A stretch of 26,966 nucleotides of DNA from Oscillospiraceae bacterium (lineage in GTDB: Bacteria > Bacillota > Clostridia > Oscillospirales > Oscillospiraceae). The position numbers and the translations under genes were made by a program. Of the stretch, positions 7,028 through 13,625 are shown in pieces; the first letter of the stretch is position 1; every line of letters starts with the position of its first letter. Location of the stretch: assembly GCA_020025655.1 (NCBI GenBank), contig JAHHRR010000021.1, positions 1 through 26,966 on the forward strand, given 5' to 3'. The notes under the pieces are model-generated. The model worked only from the letters and a program-made list of their open reading frames with translations. It searched no databases and was not told the origin of the DNA.

Positions 7028-7891
7028 ATGAACGGATTTGAAAAAGCAATGTATATGCTCCCTGAGAAAATACAGCTGTCGGCAGCCAACCTGTCGGAGC
7101 TTCCGGTGGAAGAAATACGGCTGAGGGTCGGGAGAAAACCGACTGCACTTTATAACGGAGCGGAGCATGAGTTAAACTGTGACAAGCTCAGCAAGCAAGA
7201 CTTAGGCAGAATAATAGAGCGCATAACCGGTGCATCACTGCATACTGCGGCACCTTCCATATGTGAGGGTTATGTAAACTTCATGGGACTGCGTGTAGGC
7301 CTTTGCGGGAAAGCCGTATTGCAAAGCGGCGGGCTTATAGGGCTCACGGATTTCAGTTCTGTAAATATCAGGATTCCCCGTGAATGCAGGGGGATCTGTG
7401 ACGGTCTTATTAACGATATCTACATAAAAGGTTTTAAAAATACTCTTTTTATATCCTCTCCGGGTCTTGGAAAAACCACTGCATTAAGGGAAGTTATCCG
7501 TGTTTTATCAGAAAGGGGAGTGCGAATCGGGGTAGTGGACGAGCGCAACGAGCTGTCTGCTACCGAAGGCGGAATTGCCCAGTTTAATCTGGGTTCACAC
7601 TCCGATGTTCTTGTGAATGTACCCAAGGCCAAATCTGCAATAATGCTTTTAAAGGCCATGAACGAGGATGTTATCGCCATGGATGAAATAAGCTCAGAGG
7701 CTGACATTGATGCAGTTTCTCAGATTTTCGGCTGCGGTGTAGGCATTCTTGCCACTGCACACGCTTCATGCAGGGACGAGCTGTATCGGCGTCCTCTGTA
7801 TCGCAGACTTCTGGACATGAAAGTTTTCACATATCTTGTAAGCATAAATATAAACGGTACAAGCCGAAGCTACAAGGCAGAAAGGCTGTAA
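7028..7891 (+). CDS. spoIIIAA: Stage III sporulation protein AA (secretion-type ATPase)
   Basis: Cytoplasmic ATPase of the SpoIIIA-SpoIIQ channel, which keeps the engulfed forespore competent for late gene expression; related to type II/IV secretion ATPases. 287 residues, slightly shorter than the Bacillus protein. The Walker A motif SSPGLGKTT spans residues 143-151, and a Walker B-like DVIAMDEISS lies near 215. VVDERNELSA after the P-loop is characteristic of the family. The start follows GGGAAGTGAG after the candidate sigma-E promoter. First of eight contiguous genes; the next start codon directly follows this stop. Confidence 0.96.
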   Translation: MNGFEKAMYMLPEKIQLSAANLSELPVEEIRLRVGRKPTALYNGAEHELNCDKLSKQDLGRIIERITGASLHTAAPSICEGYVNFMGLRVGLCGKAVLQSGGLIGLTDFSSVNIRIPRECRGICDGLINDIYIKGFKNTLFISSPGLGKTTALREVIRVLSERGVRIGVVDERNELSATEGGIAQFNLGSHSDVLVNVPKAKSAIMLLKAMNEDVIAMDEISSEADIDAVSQIFGCGVGILATAHASCRDELYRRPLYRRLLDMKVFTYLVSININGTSRSYKAERL

Positions 7892-8401
7892 ATGCGCTGG
7901 CTTGGAGGATTTTTTATATTTTTTTCCTGTCTTACCCTTGGTTTTACTTATTCAAATTCAAAGCGCAGTCATCTCAAAAGCTTAGCTGACGTTTGCGACG
8001 CTCTGGAGCTTATTAAAGGGGAACTGAGTACAAATCTCAGCTCTCTGCCTGAGATTTGTGAGGCACTGGACGGCAGAGCAAAGGGTTCAGCTGCCGATTT
8101 TCTGTTAAAGCTGAGGATTTCATTTGAAAATCTCGGGACAGAGGATTTCTCAATGCTTTGGACAAGGGCCGTTGAAAGTGCATTTAAGGATTTATCCTGT
8201 GAGGAGCTTAAATCTGTTGCTTCGCTGGGGAATATCCTCGGTAAATTCAGATTGGAAGATCAGCTTTCAGCACTGGACGGTACCACAGCATATCTTAAAG
8301 ATACTTTAAACAGAGCAAAACTTGATTATCCGAATGAAAGAAAGCTCAGTCTGGGAGTAAGCGCCGCCGGTGCAATGCTTATTCTCCTCACGCTGATTTA
8401 G
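7892..8401 (+). CDS. spoIIIAB: Stage III sporulation protein AB
   Basis: 169-residue membrane protein resembling GspF-like components of secretion systems, thought to anchor the SpoIIIAA ATPase. It has an N-terminal membrane helix (about residues 4-20), a helical cytoplasmic central part and a C-terminal hydrophobic segment (LGVSAAGAMLILLTLI). The length is normal for the family. The ATG immediately follows the spoIIIAA stop with no gap. Identity rests on these features and the fixed gene order. Confidence 0.93.
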   Translation: MRWLGGFFIFFSCLTLGFTYSNSKRSHLKSLADVCDALELIKGELSTNLSSLPEICEALDGRAKGSAADFLLKLRISFENLGTEDFSMLWTRAVESAFKDLSCEELKSVASLGNILGKFRLEDQLSALDGTTAYLKDTLNRAKLDYPNERKLSLGVSAAGAMLILLTLI

Positions 8402-8409
8402 GAGATTAT

Positions 8410-8604
8410 ATGGACATTGACCTTATATTTAAAATAGCTGCGGTTGGAATTCTGGTTGCAGTTCTGAATATTCTGCTCCAACGGGCTGGACGGGACGAGC
8501 AGGCACTTATGACTACAATAACAGCATTGGTTGTGGTTTTGATGATTGTCGTGCAGAAAATCAGTGAGCTGTTCAGCATCATCAAAGGCCTGTTTGATCT
8601 TTAG
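8410..8604 (+). CDS. spoIIIAC: Stage III sporulation protein AC
   Basis: Very small membrane protein of 64 residues with two hydrophobic helices (about 5-24 and 33-49), linked by the polar loop QRAGRDEQ typical of SpoIIIAC. It is a membrane component of the SpoIIIA channel. ATG 8410 follows TTAGGAG within the preceding stop region. Confidence 0.94.
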   Translation: MDIDLIFKIAAVGILVAVLNILLQRAGRDEQALMTTITALVVVLMIVVQKISELFSIIKGLFDL

Positions 8605-8606
8605 CT

Positions 8607-8993
8607 ATGGAGCTTGTAATTAAAACTTCTGCCGCTGCTCTGGCAGCAGCCGCTCTGGCACTGCTTATACGAAAATCCAATCCTGAGCTTTCGCTTCTTG
8701 TAGGCATCAGTGTAACAGTGTTGATAATTACAGCTTCGTTGGGCTTTTTAAGCGGTCTTATGGAGCTTGTGGAGCGGGTCAGAACGATGGTGCTGGGAAG
8801 TGAAACTCTGCTTTCCCCGGTTTTAAAGTGCCTTGCAGTGGCAATCGTTACGAAAATGAGCGCTGACCTATGCAGAGATTCATCACAGTCAGCGGCAGCA
8901 TCTGCGCTCGAATTTGCAGGATGTATATGCGCAATGAGCATATCTATACCTCTCATACTAAGCGTCATAAATATGATAGGTGGTTTTCTTTGA
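8607..8993 (+). CDS. spoIIIAD: Stage III sporulation protein AD
   Basis: 128-residue membrane protein with about four hydrophobic segments, including one at each end. Normal SpoIIIAD size and position between AC and AE. The start is 2 bp after the spoIIIAC stop with only a poor ribosome site, so translation is probably coupled. The sequence KCLAVAIVTKMSADLCRDSS with an adjacent small-residue helix fits the family. Confidence 0.93.
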   Translation: MELVIKTSAAALAAAALALLIRKSNPELSLLVGISVTVLIITASLGFLSGLMELVERVRTMVLGSETLLSPVLKCLAVAIVTKMSADLCRDSSQSAAASALEFAGCICAMSISIPLILSVINMIGGFL

Positions 8994-10087
8994 AAAAGCT
9001 TATTATCATAATTATGCTTATTCCATTTTTTGTTATCTCAGCCCATGCGGAAAACATATCCGCTGAGCTTATAGACGAAACGGATATATACAAAATACAG
9101 GACGCTCTTCCGCAGCAGGAGCAGGAGATAAGCGGGGAGCTTAAACTTGACGGAAGTTACGACTCAAACGGAGCATTAAACCGTCTCGGCGGCAGATTTT
9201 CAGCTAAGCTGCGAGAAACCGCAAAATCTGAACTGAGCTTTGTGGTTTCAATTCTATCTATTAGCTTTCTGTGTTCTCTTGCATCCTCCGTCTGCCCGAA
9301 CGGAAATATTGCCGGCTACATTGATACCGCAGGCTGCTGCACAATAGCTTATATGCTATCGGCTTCGGTTGAAGGCATAATATCTCAATCGATCTCAGCT
9401 ATCAACCAGCTCTCGGACTATTCAAGAGCTGCTATGCCTGCTATATTTACCGCTGCGGCAGCCTGCGGAGCAGTTGGATCAGCTTCTGTAAAATACGCCG
9501 CTGCCTGTTTTGCGATAGAAATTTTCATGAGTATCGCACGGGATATAATAATACCGCTCATTTATGCATATCTTGCAGTATCGCTGAGTGCCTCAATATT
9601 TGATAATTCGGTATTAAAATCAGCCTCTTCTCTCTGCAAAAATCTGGCAGTATATCTTATGACCGGAATATGTATTGTTTTCAGTGGCTACATCGGCATA
9701 AGCGGCCTTATAGCCGGCAGCACAGATGCAATGGCAGTCAAAACTGCAAAAACCGTTATATCCAATTCTCTGCCTGTGGTGGGCGGAATAATTTCCGATG
9801 CTGCATCGGTTGTACTTGCATCAGCCTCAATCATCAAAAACACTGCCGGCGTATTCTGCCTTATAGCAGTCTGCGCATTATGTATAGGCCCTTTTGCCGT
9901 ATTGAGTGTTAAAGCCTTTTTATATAAGGCAGTATCCTCCGCCACGGAAATGCTGCCCGGAAACAAGATGTCGGCACTTTTAAAAAGCATTGGAAGCACC
10001 ATGTCAATGCTGCTTGGGCTTATAGGGAGCTGCGGAATCATGCTGTTCATATCAATAATGTCCGGAATAAAGGTGATAAATCTATGA
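8990..10087 (+). CDS. spoIIIAE: Stage III sporulation protein AE (TTG start)
   Basis: Largest membrane component of the SpoIIIA complex, 365 residues here. The frame is open upstream to an ATG at 8870, but that would overlap spoIIIAD by 124 bp and add a polar stretch. TTG 8990 is preferred: it has an AGGTGG site 6 bp upstream, overlaps the spoIIIAD stop as TTGA, and gives a clean signal peptide (KKLIIIIMLIPFFVISAHA, cleavage expected after AHA). The rest is a periplasm-like N-terminal region (about 20-80) and several membrane helices, normal for the family. The stop overlaps the next start (ATGA). Confidence 0.93.
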   Translation: MKKLIIIIMLIPFFVISAHAENISAELIDETDIYKIQDALPQQEQEISGELKLDGSYDSNGALNRLGGRFSAKLRETAKSELSFVVSILSISFLCSLASSVCPNGNIAGYIDTAGCCTIAYMLSASVEGIISQSISAINQLSDYSRAAMPAIFTAAAACGAVGSASVKYAAACFAIEIFMSIARDIIIPLIYAYLAVSLSASIFDNSVLKSASSLCKNLAVYLMTGICIVFSGYIGISGLIAGSTDAMAVKTAKTVISNSLPVVGGIISDAASVVLASASIIKNTAGVFCLIAVCALCIGPFAVLSVKAFLYKAVSSATEMLPGNKMSALLKSIGSTMSMLLGLIGSCGIMLFISIMSGIKVINL

Positions 10088-10566
10088 TAAAATCTTCTCT
10101 AAGACAGCTCTGCCTCATGTCGATTTTCTGCGGTGCAGCACTGAGCATAAGTCCTGAGGGAAGTGTGAAAAAGCTCATGAATGTACTTGTAACTGCTGTA
10201 TTGATTACAGCAGTTCTGGGGCCTCTAAGGGGATTCGATTTTTCCGAATACGCTCTGCAAAAGTCAAAGCTTAATCAGCAGGAGCATCAGCTTATGGAAA
10301 GCGGAGCTGATCTTTCCCGGAGACTTAACCGCCTTGTCATAGAAGATGAGTATGAAGCATATATTATGGACAAAGCCGCCGAGCTTGAGATAGAGATTTC
10401 AAGTCTGAAAATTGGGGTAATCTGGAGTACTGAGGGACTTTGGGTGCCGGAATCCGTGGAGATAACTTCAACGGCAGATACTGAAAAGAAAAGCAGGTTA
10501 GGCAGGATAATTACAGCAGATCTAGGCATTGCGCCGGAAAGGCAGTACTGGAAAGAATATGAGTGA
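10084..10566 (+). CDS. spoIIIAF: Stage III sporulation protein AF
   Basis: 160-residue protein with two N-terminal membrane helices (about 8-22 and 30-46) and an extracytoplasmic domain ending in WVPESVEITS, a small alpha/beta fold related to ring-building motifs of secretion systems. In the channel it is thought to form a ring in the space between the two membranes. The ATG overlaps the spoIIIAE stop by 4 bp, and the C-terminus overlaps the spoIIIAG start. Confidence 0.92.
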   Translation: MIKSSLRQLCLMSIFCGAALSISPEGSVKKLMNVLVTAVLITAVLGPLRGFDFSEYALQKSKLNQQEHQLMESGADLSRRLNRLVIEDEYEAYIMDKAAELEIEISSLKIGVIWSTEGLWVPESVEITSTADTEKKSRLGRIITADLGIAPERQYWKEYE

Positions 10567-10882
10567 GCTGAAAAAGAAACTTGAGGGTCTGGAAAAATTC
10601 AAATATCCGCTCCTTATACTCATAATCGGTATTCTTCTCATGCTGCTGCCCTCAGGTTCCGGTAAATCTGTAAATACGCAGGATAAAGATATTGCGTTCC
10701 AGCAGCTTCTTGAAAGCACTGCCGGAGTAGGGGAGGCAAAGGTAATCGTTTCCGACAGCGGCGTAGTTGTAGTCTGTAAAGGCGCAGAGAATGCTAAGGT
10801 ACGTCTTGACATTATCAGGGCGATAGGTTCATATACCGGTTACAGTGCAGATAAGATTACTGTACTTAAAATGGCTGATTAA
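10559..10882 (+). CDS. spoIIIAG: Stage III sporulation protein AG, unusually short
   Basis: Forms the large ring of the SpoIIIA-SpoIIQ channel in Bacillus. ATG 10559 (MSELKKK) is chosen over the in-frame ATG at 10529 because it follows a GGAAAG site and overlaps the spoIIIAF stop by only 8 bp. The product has just 107 residues against roughly 200-230 in Bacillus. It has one membrane helix (15-31), then GVGEAKVIVSDS (56-67) joined directly to GVVVVCKGAENAKVRL (68-83) and the normal C-terminus DKITVLKMAD. In usual SpoIIIAG a long stretch separates these two strands and builds the beta-triangle of the 30-fold ring; here it is absent. Both ends are intact, so this is a compact form rather than a frameshift. 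Confidence 0.92.
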   Translation: MSELKKKLEGLEKFKYPLLILIIGILLMLLPSGSGKSVNTQDKDIAFQQLLESTAGVGEAKVIVSDSGVVVVCKGAENAKVRLDIIRAIGSYTGYSADKITVLKMAD

Positions 10883-10900
10883 ATGGGAGGAAAGTCTAAA

Positions 10901-11440
10901 ATGAAGAACAAAAAACGTAACATAACCATGATTGCAGTTCTGCTTTTTGTATGCGGGGCAGTAGCTCTGAACTGGTCATACAACAATCGCTGGGGTGAAC
11001 CGGATGCGGAAATGGTATCTGCTGAGGATGCAGCTATGATGGCTGATGATGCAAAGTTCACGGGAGCCGCAGCGGCATCTGTTTCAGGATACTTTGATGA
11101 AGCAAGACTAACCCGTCAGGTATCACGAGATGAAGCTCTGGAGCTTTTGCAGACAGCCGCCACCGCTGAAACAGCATCTCAGGAAACCATTGACAGTGCC
11201 ATGGATGCAATCGCCGCAATGGCAACCTGCTCAATGCAGGAAAGCCAGATTGAGAATCTGCTCATTGCAAAGGATTTTGATGATTGTGTTGTATACATAG
11301 GAAACGAAGCCGTAACAGTTGCAGTACCCGCTCCTGCCGAAGGTCTCAGCGAAGAGGCAGTTGCAAAAATCACAGATATCATCTGCAATGAAACCGAATA
11401 CGAAGCTGCACAGCTGAGTATAATTGAAGTCCGCAGCTAA
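10901..11440 (+). CDS. spoIIIAH: Stage III sporulation protein AH
   Basis: Mother-cell membrane protein whose extracellular YscJ/FliF-like domain binds forespore SpoIIQ across the intermembrane space. From ATG 10901 it has 179 residues: a basic N-terminus, one membrane helix (about 9-23), an acidic Ala/Met-rich linker and a C-terminal domain from VSRDEALELL onward, including ICNETEYEAAQLSIIEV. The in-frame ATG at 10883 touches the spoIIIAG stop. The GGGAGGA site (10884-10890) precedes 10901, so the later start is preferred. Last gene of the operon, closed by a terminator. Confidence 0.93.
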   Translation: MKNKKRNITMIAVLLFVCGAVALNWSYNNRWGEPDAEMVSAEDAAMMADDAKFTGAAAASVSGYFDEARLTRQVSRDEALELLQTAATAETASQETIDSAMDAIAAMATCSMQESQIENLLIAKDFDDCVVYIGNEAVTVAVPAPAEGLSEEAVAKITDIICNETEYEAAQLSIIEVRS

Positions 11441-11443
11441 AGC

Positions 11444-11475
11444 AAAAGCCTGACTTACAGTCAGGCTTTTATTTC
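11444..11475 (+). terminator. Rho-independent terminator of the spoIIIA operon
   Basis: AAAAGCCTGAC (11444-11454) and GTCAGGCTTTT (11460-11470) form a perfect 11-bp stem with a 5-base loop, followed by ATTT. It starts 3 bp after the spoIIIAH stop. Confidence 0.9.
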
Positions 11476-11504
11476 TGCTATTCATTTTCTGAGAAAAGGT
11501 AAAA

Positions 11505-11550
11505 TTGCAAAAAGCCCTGCAAACAGTATTCCGCTGTGTGCAGAGCTTTT
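11505..11550 (-). terminator. Rho-independent terminator of the sugar-PTS operon
   Basis: Arms AAAAGC-C-CTGCA-A-ACAG (11510-11526) and CTGT-G-TGCAG-A-GCTTTT (11534-11550) make a 15-bp stem with two mismatches. On the minus strand it ends in GCTTTTTGC. It lies 31 bp beyond the ptsI stop, at the end of the long minus-strand operon. Confidence 0.8.
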
Positions 11551-11580
11551 ATTTTAATAAATCAGGTTTTTATTAAGTTC

Positions 11581-13293
11581 TCAGGCTCTCTTTTTAGCTT
11601 CCTTTTCCAGAATCTCCATTACATCTGCCTGAGTTTCAGCGTTGCAGGCCATGGCGGCAATCTGCTCGCACTGCTCAATGGTATATTTGGAAAGAGTGTA
11701 CTTCACCTTACCTAAAGAAGAAGGTGCCATACTGAACTTTCTCAGGCCAAGGCCTGCCAAAAGTGCAGTTGCGGTATGAGCACCGGCCATCTCACCGCAG
11801 ACGGAAACTTCCTTGCCTGCAAGTGTAAACTGCTTGATGATATGGCCCAGAACTCTGACAAAAGCAGGGGAGTAGGTCTGATAATAATCCTTAACCGAAG
11901 GTTCAAGGCGGTCTGCTGCGCAGAGATACTGACACAGGTCATTTGTTCCTATAGAAGCAAAATCTGCTTCTCTGGCAAGCTTGTCAGCAATTATAGCAGC
12001 CGAGGGAATTTCTATCATAACGCCGAGTTTAAGCTCTCTGTCAAAGTCTATATGCTCATTTTCAAGCTCTTTGCGTACAGCTAATGCAAAGTCACGGGCC
12101 TTTCTCCAGTCATCAATAGAGCCGACCATCGGGAACATAATCTGGAGTTTTCCGTATGCAGAGGCTCTGTAAGCTGCTCTGAGCTGAGTTCGAAATATTT
12201 CGGGCTCGTCAAAGCAAAGTCTTAATGCTCTGCGGCCAAGGAACGGATTAGCTTCCTTTGGCAGTTCTTTATACTTAAGGGTTTTATCGCCGCCTATATC
12301 GAGAGTACGGAGAGTTACAGGCTTACCCTTCATGTTCTGAAGGATAGTCTTGTAGATGTTGAACTGCTCCTCCTCAGTAGGCAGATGATTGGAATCCATG
12401 TAAAGAAATTCAGTTCTCAAAAGTCCTGCATAATCGCAGTTTTCGTAACCATCGGTGTTCTTATGGCTTCCGATGTTTATACCTGCGCATATAGGAACAC
12501 CGTCAGCAGTATATGCAGGCTTTCCGGCCCAGCTCTCTGCAATCTCTGCATCCCTGTCAGCCACAGTTTTTCTTTCCTTGTAATTTTCAAGCAGAGAAGC
12601 CTCGGGGGAAATTTCTACAATACCCTCGTCAGCATCTACTACAAGCAGATTTTCATCTTCAACCTGAGACATTGCGCCTACCGCACCCAATACAGCAGGA
12701 ATACGGTAGCTCTTTGCGATAATAGCAGAATGTGAAGTGCTTCCACCTTCTTCTGTTACGATAGCAGCCACATTTTCTCTGTCCATCTCAGCTGTGTCAC
12801 TGGGGAGCAGATCCTTTGCAACAATAACTGAATTCTCAGGAAGATGTTTAAGATCTTTTTTCTTCTTTCCCGTTAAGAAGCAGAGAAGACGAAGCTTAAC
12901 ATCCCTCAGATCTGCTGCACGCTCAGCAATGAGAGCATTCTTTGATTTTGAAATTATTTTGATGAACTGATCGTACGTGCTTTCGATTGCCCATTCTGCG
13001 GAATAATGCTCATAATACACGGCATCATGGATCATTTCATCAATCTCTTCATCCTCTAAAAACTCCTGCTGTGCAGCAAAAATCTTAGCCTTATCAGGCT
13101 GATTTTTCATTTCCTCAGTGAGAGCTGCAAGCTGTTCTTTGGCTGCCTTTTTAGCAAGATCGCAGCGCAGCTGCTGTTCATCCTCACAGCCCTCTTCACA
13201 GCATTTATGCTCTACAACAATTTCAAGAGGCTGAAACTTATATGCTTTTCCTATTGCAATACCGCCGGATATGCCGACACCTTTAATCTGCAT
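11581..13293 (-). CDS. ptsI: PTS enzyme I (phosphoenolpyruvate-protein phosphotransferase)
   Basis: Cytoplasmic first enzyme of the sugar phosphotransferase system: it takes phosphate from PEP onto a histidine and passes it to HPr. 570 residues, the normal length. The phospho-histidine is H188 in EEGGSTSHSAIIAKSY. The PEP-binding barrel shows LLRTEFLYMD, LRTLDIGGDK, FRTQLRAAYRAS, GTNDLCQYL and the active-site Cys in VSVCGEMAG. A cysteine-rich patch, HKCCEEGC (29-36), in the N-terminal domain looks unusual. It is the last gene of the operon, 31 bp after ptsH, with a terminator behind it. Placing both general PTS proteins in a sugar-specific operon suggests dedicated use, unless these are the only copies in the genome. 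Confidence 0.97.
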   Translation of the reverse strand: MQIKGVGISGGIAIGKAYKFQPLEIVVEHKCCEEGCEDEQQLRCDLAKKAAKEQLAALTEEMKNQPDKAKIFAAQQEFLEDEEIDEMIHDAVYYEHYSAEWAIESTYDQFIKIISKSKNALIAERAADLRDVKLRLLCFLTGKKKKDLKHLPENSVIVAKDLLPSDTAEMDRENVAAIVTEEGGSTSHSAIIAKSYRIPAVLGAVGAMSQVEDENLLVVDADEGIVEISPEASLLENYKERKTVADRDAEIAESWAGKPAYTADGVPICAGINIGSHKNTDGYENCDYAGLLRTEFLYMDSNHLPTEEEQFNIYKTILQNMKGKPVTLRTLDIGGDKTLKYKELPKEANPFLGRRALRLCFDEPEIFRTQLRAAYRASAYGKLQIMFPMVGSIDDWRKARDFALAVRKELENEHIDFDRELKLGVMIEIPSAAIIADKLAREADFASIGTNDLCQYLCAADRLEPSVKDYYQTYSPAFVRVLGHIIKQFTLAGKEVSVCGEMAGAHTATALLAGLGLRKFSMAPSSLGKVKYTLSKYTIEQCEQIAAMACNAETQADVMEILEKEAKKRA

Positions 13294-13324
13294 AATATCA
13301 CCCCCGGAATCGAGCCGCAGCCGA

Positions 13325-13600
13325 TTATTCGCCGAAGCCGGAGTCTATAAGTGCAATAAGCTCCTCAACGGCTTCTTTTTCATCGCTGCCATCAGCAGCG
13401 ACTTCTACATGGGTATCTTTGGCAATGCCTTCTGCAAGTATCATTACCATGCTTTTAGCGTTTGCTGCCTCTGCCTCGGCATCGTCCAGATTCTTGATTG
13501 TAATTTTAGAGCTGTATTTCTTTGCAGCATTTACAAAGTCATGAGCAGGGCGGGCGTGAAGTCCGGTTTCGTTTTTTATGGTTGTAGTTTTTGAATACAT
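13325..13600 (-). CDS. ptsH: Phosphocarrier protein HPr
   Basis: 91-residue phosphocarrier between enzyme I and the sugar-specific IIA proteins. The active site is H15 in ETGLHARPAHDF. The regulatory serine region ANAKSMVMILAEGI is present with Ser50, equivalent to Ser46 of other Gram-positive HPr proteins and so potentially a target of HPr kinase in carbon catabolite control. The offset comes from an Ala/Glu-rich loop before it (DDAEAEAANAKS), about four residues longer than usual. ATG 13600 has a GGAGG-like site. It lies between the GH42 gene (25 bp upstream) and ptsI. Confidence 0.96.
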   Translation of the reverse strand: MYSKTTTIKNETGLHARPAHDFVNAAKKYSSKITIKNLDDAEAEAANAKSMVMILAEGIAKDTHVEVAADGSDEKEAVEELIALIDSGFGE

Positions 13601-13625
13601 ATTTATTTCCTCCGCTGATTTTAAA

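Noticed and set aside
8870..8989. Longer SpoIIIAE start at ATG 8870
   Set aside because: It would overlap spoIIIAD by over 120 bp and put a polar, Arg-rich leader before an evident signal peptide; TTG 8990 has a ribosome site and a TTGA overlap.
10559..10882. SpoIIIAG as a frameshifted pseudogene
   Set aside because: The membrane helix, both flanking strands and the normal C-terminus are in one frame, and the next gene follows with a good ribosome site.
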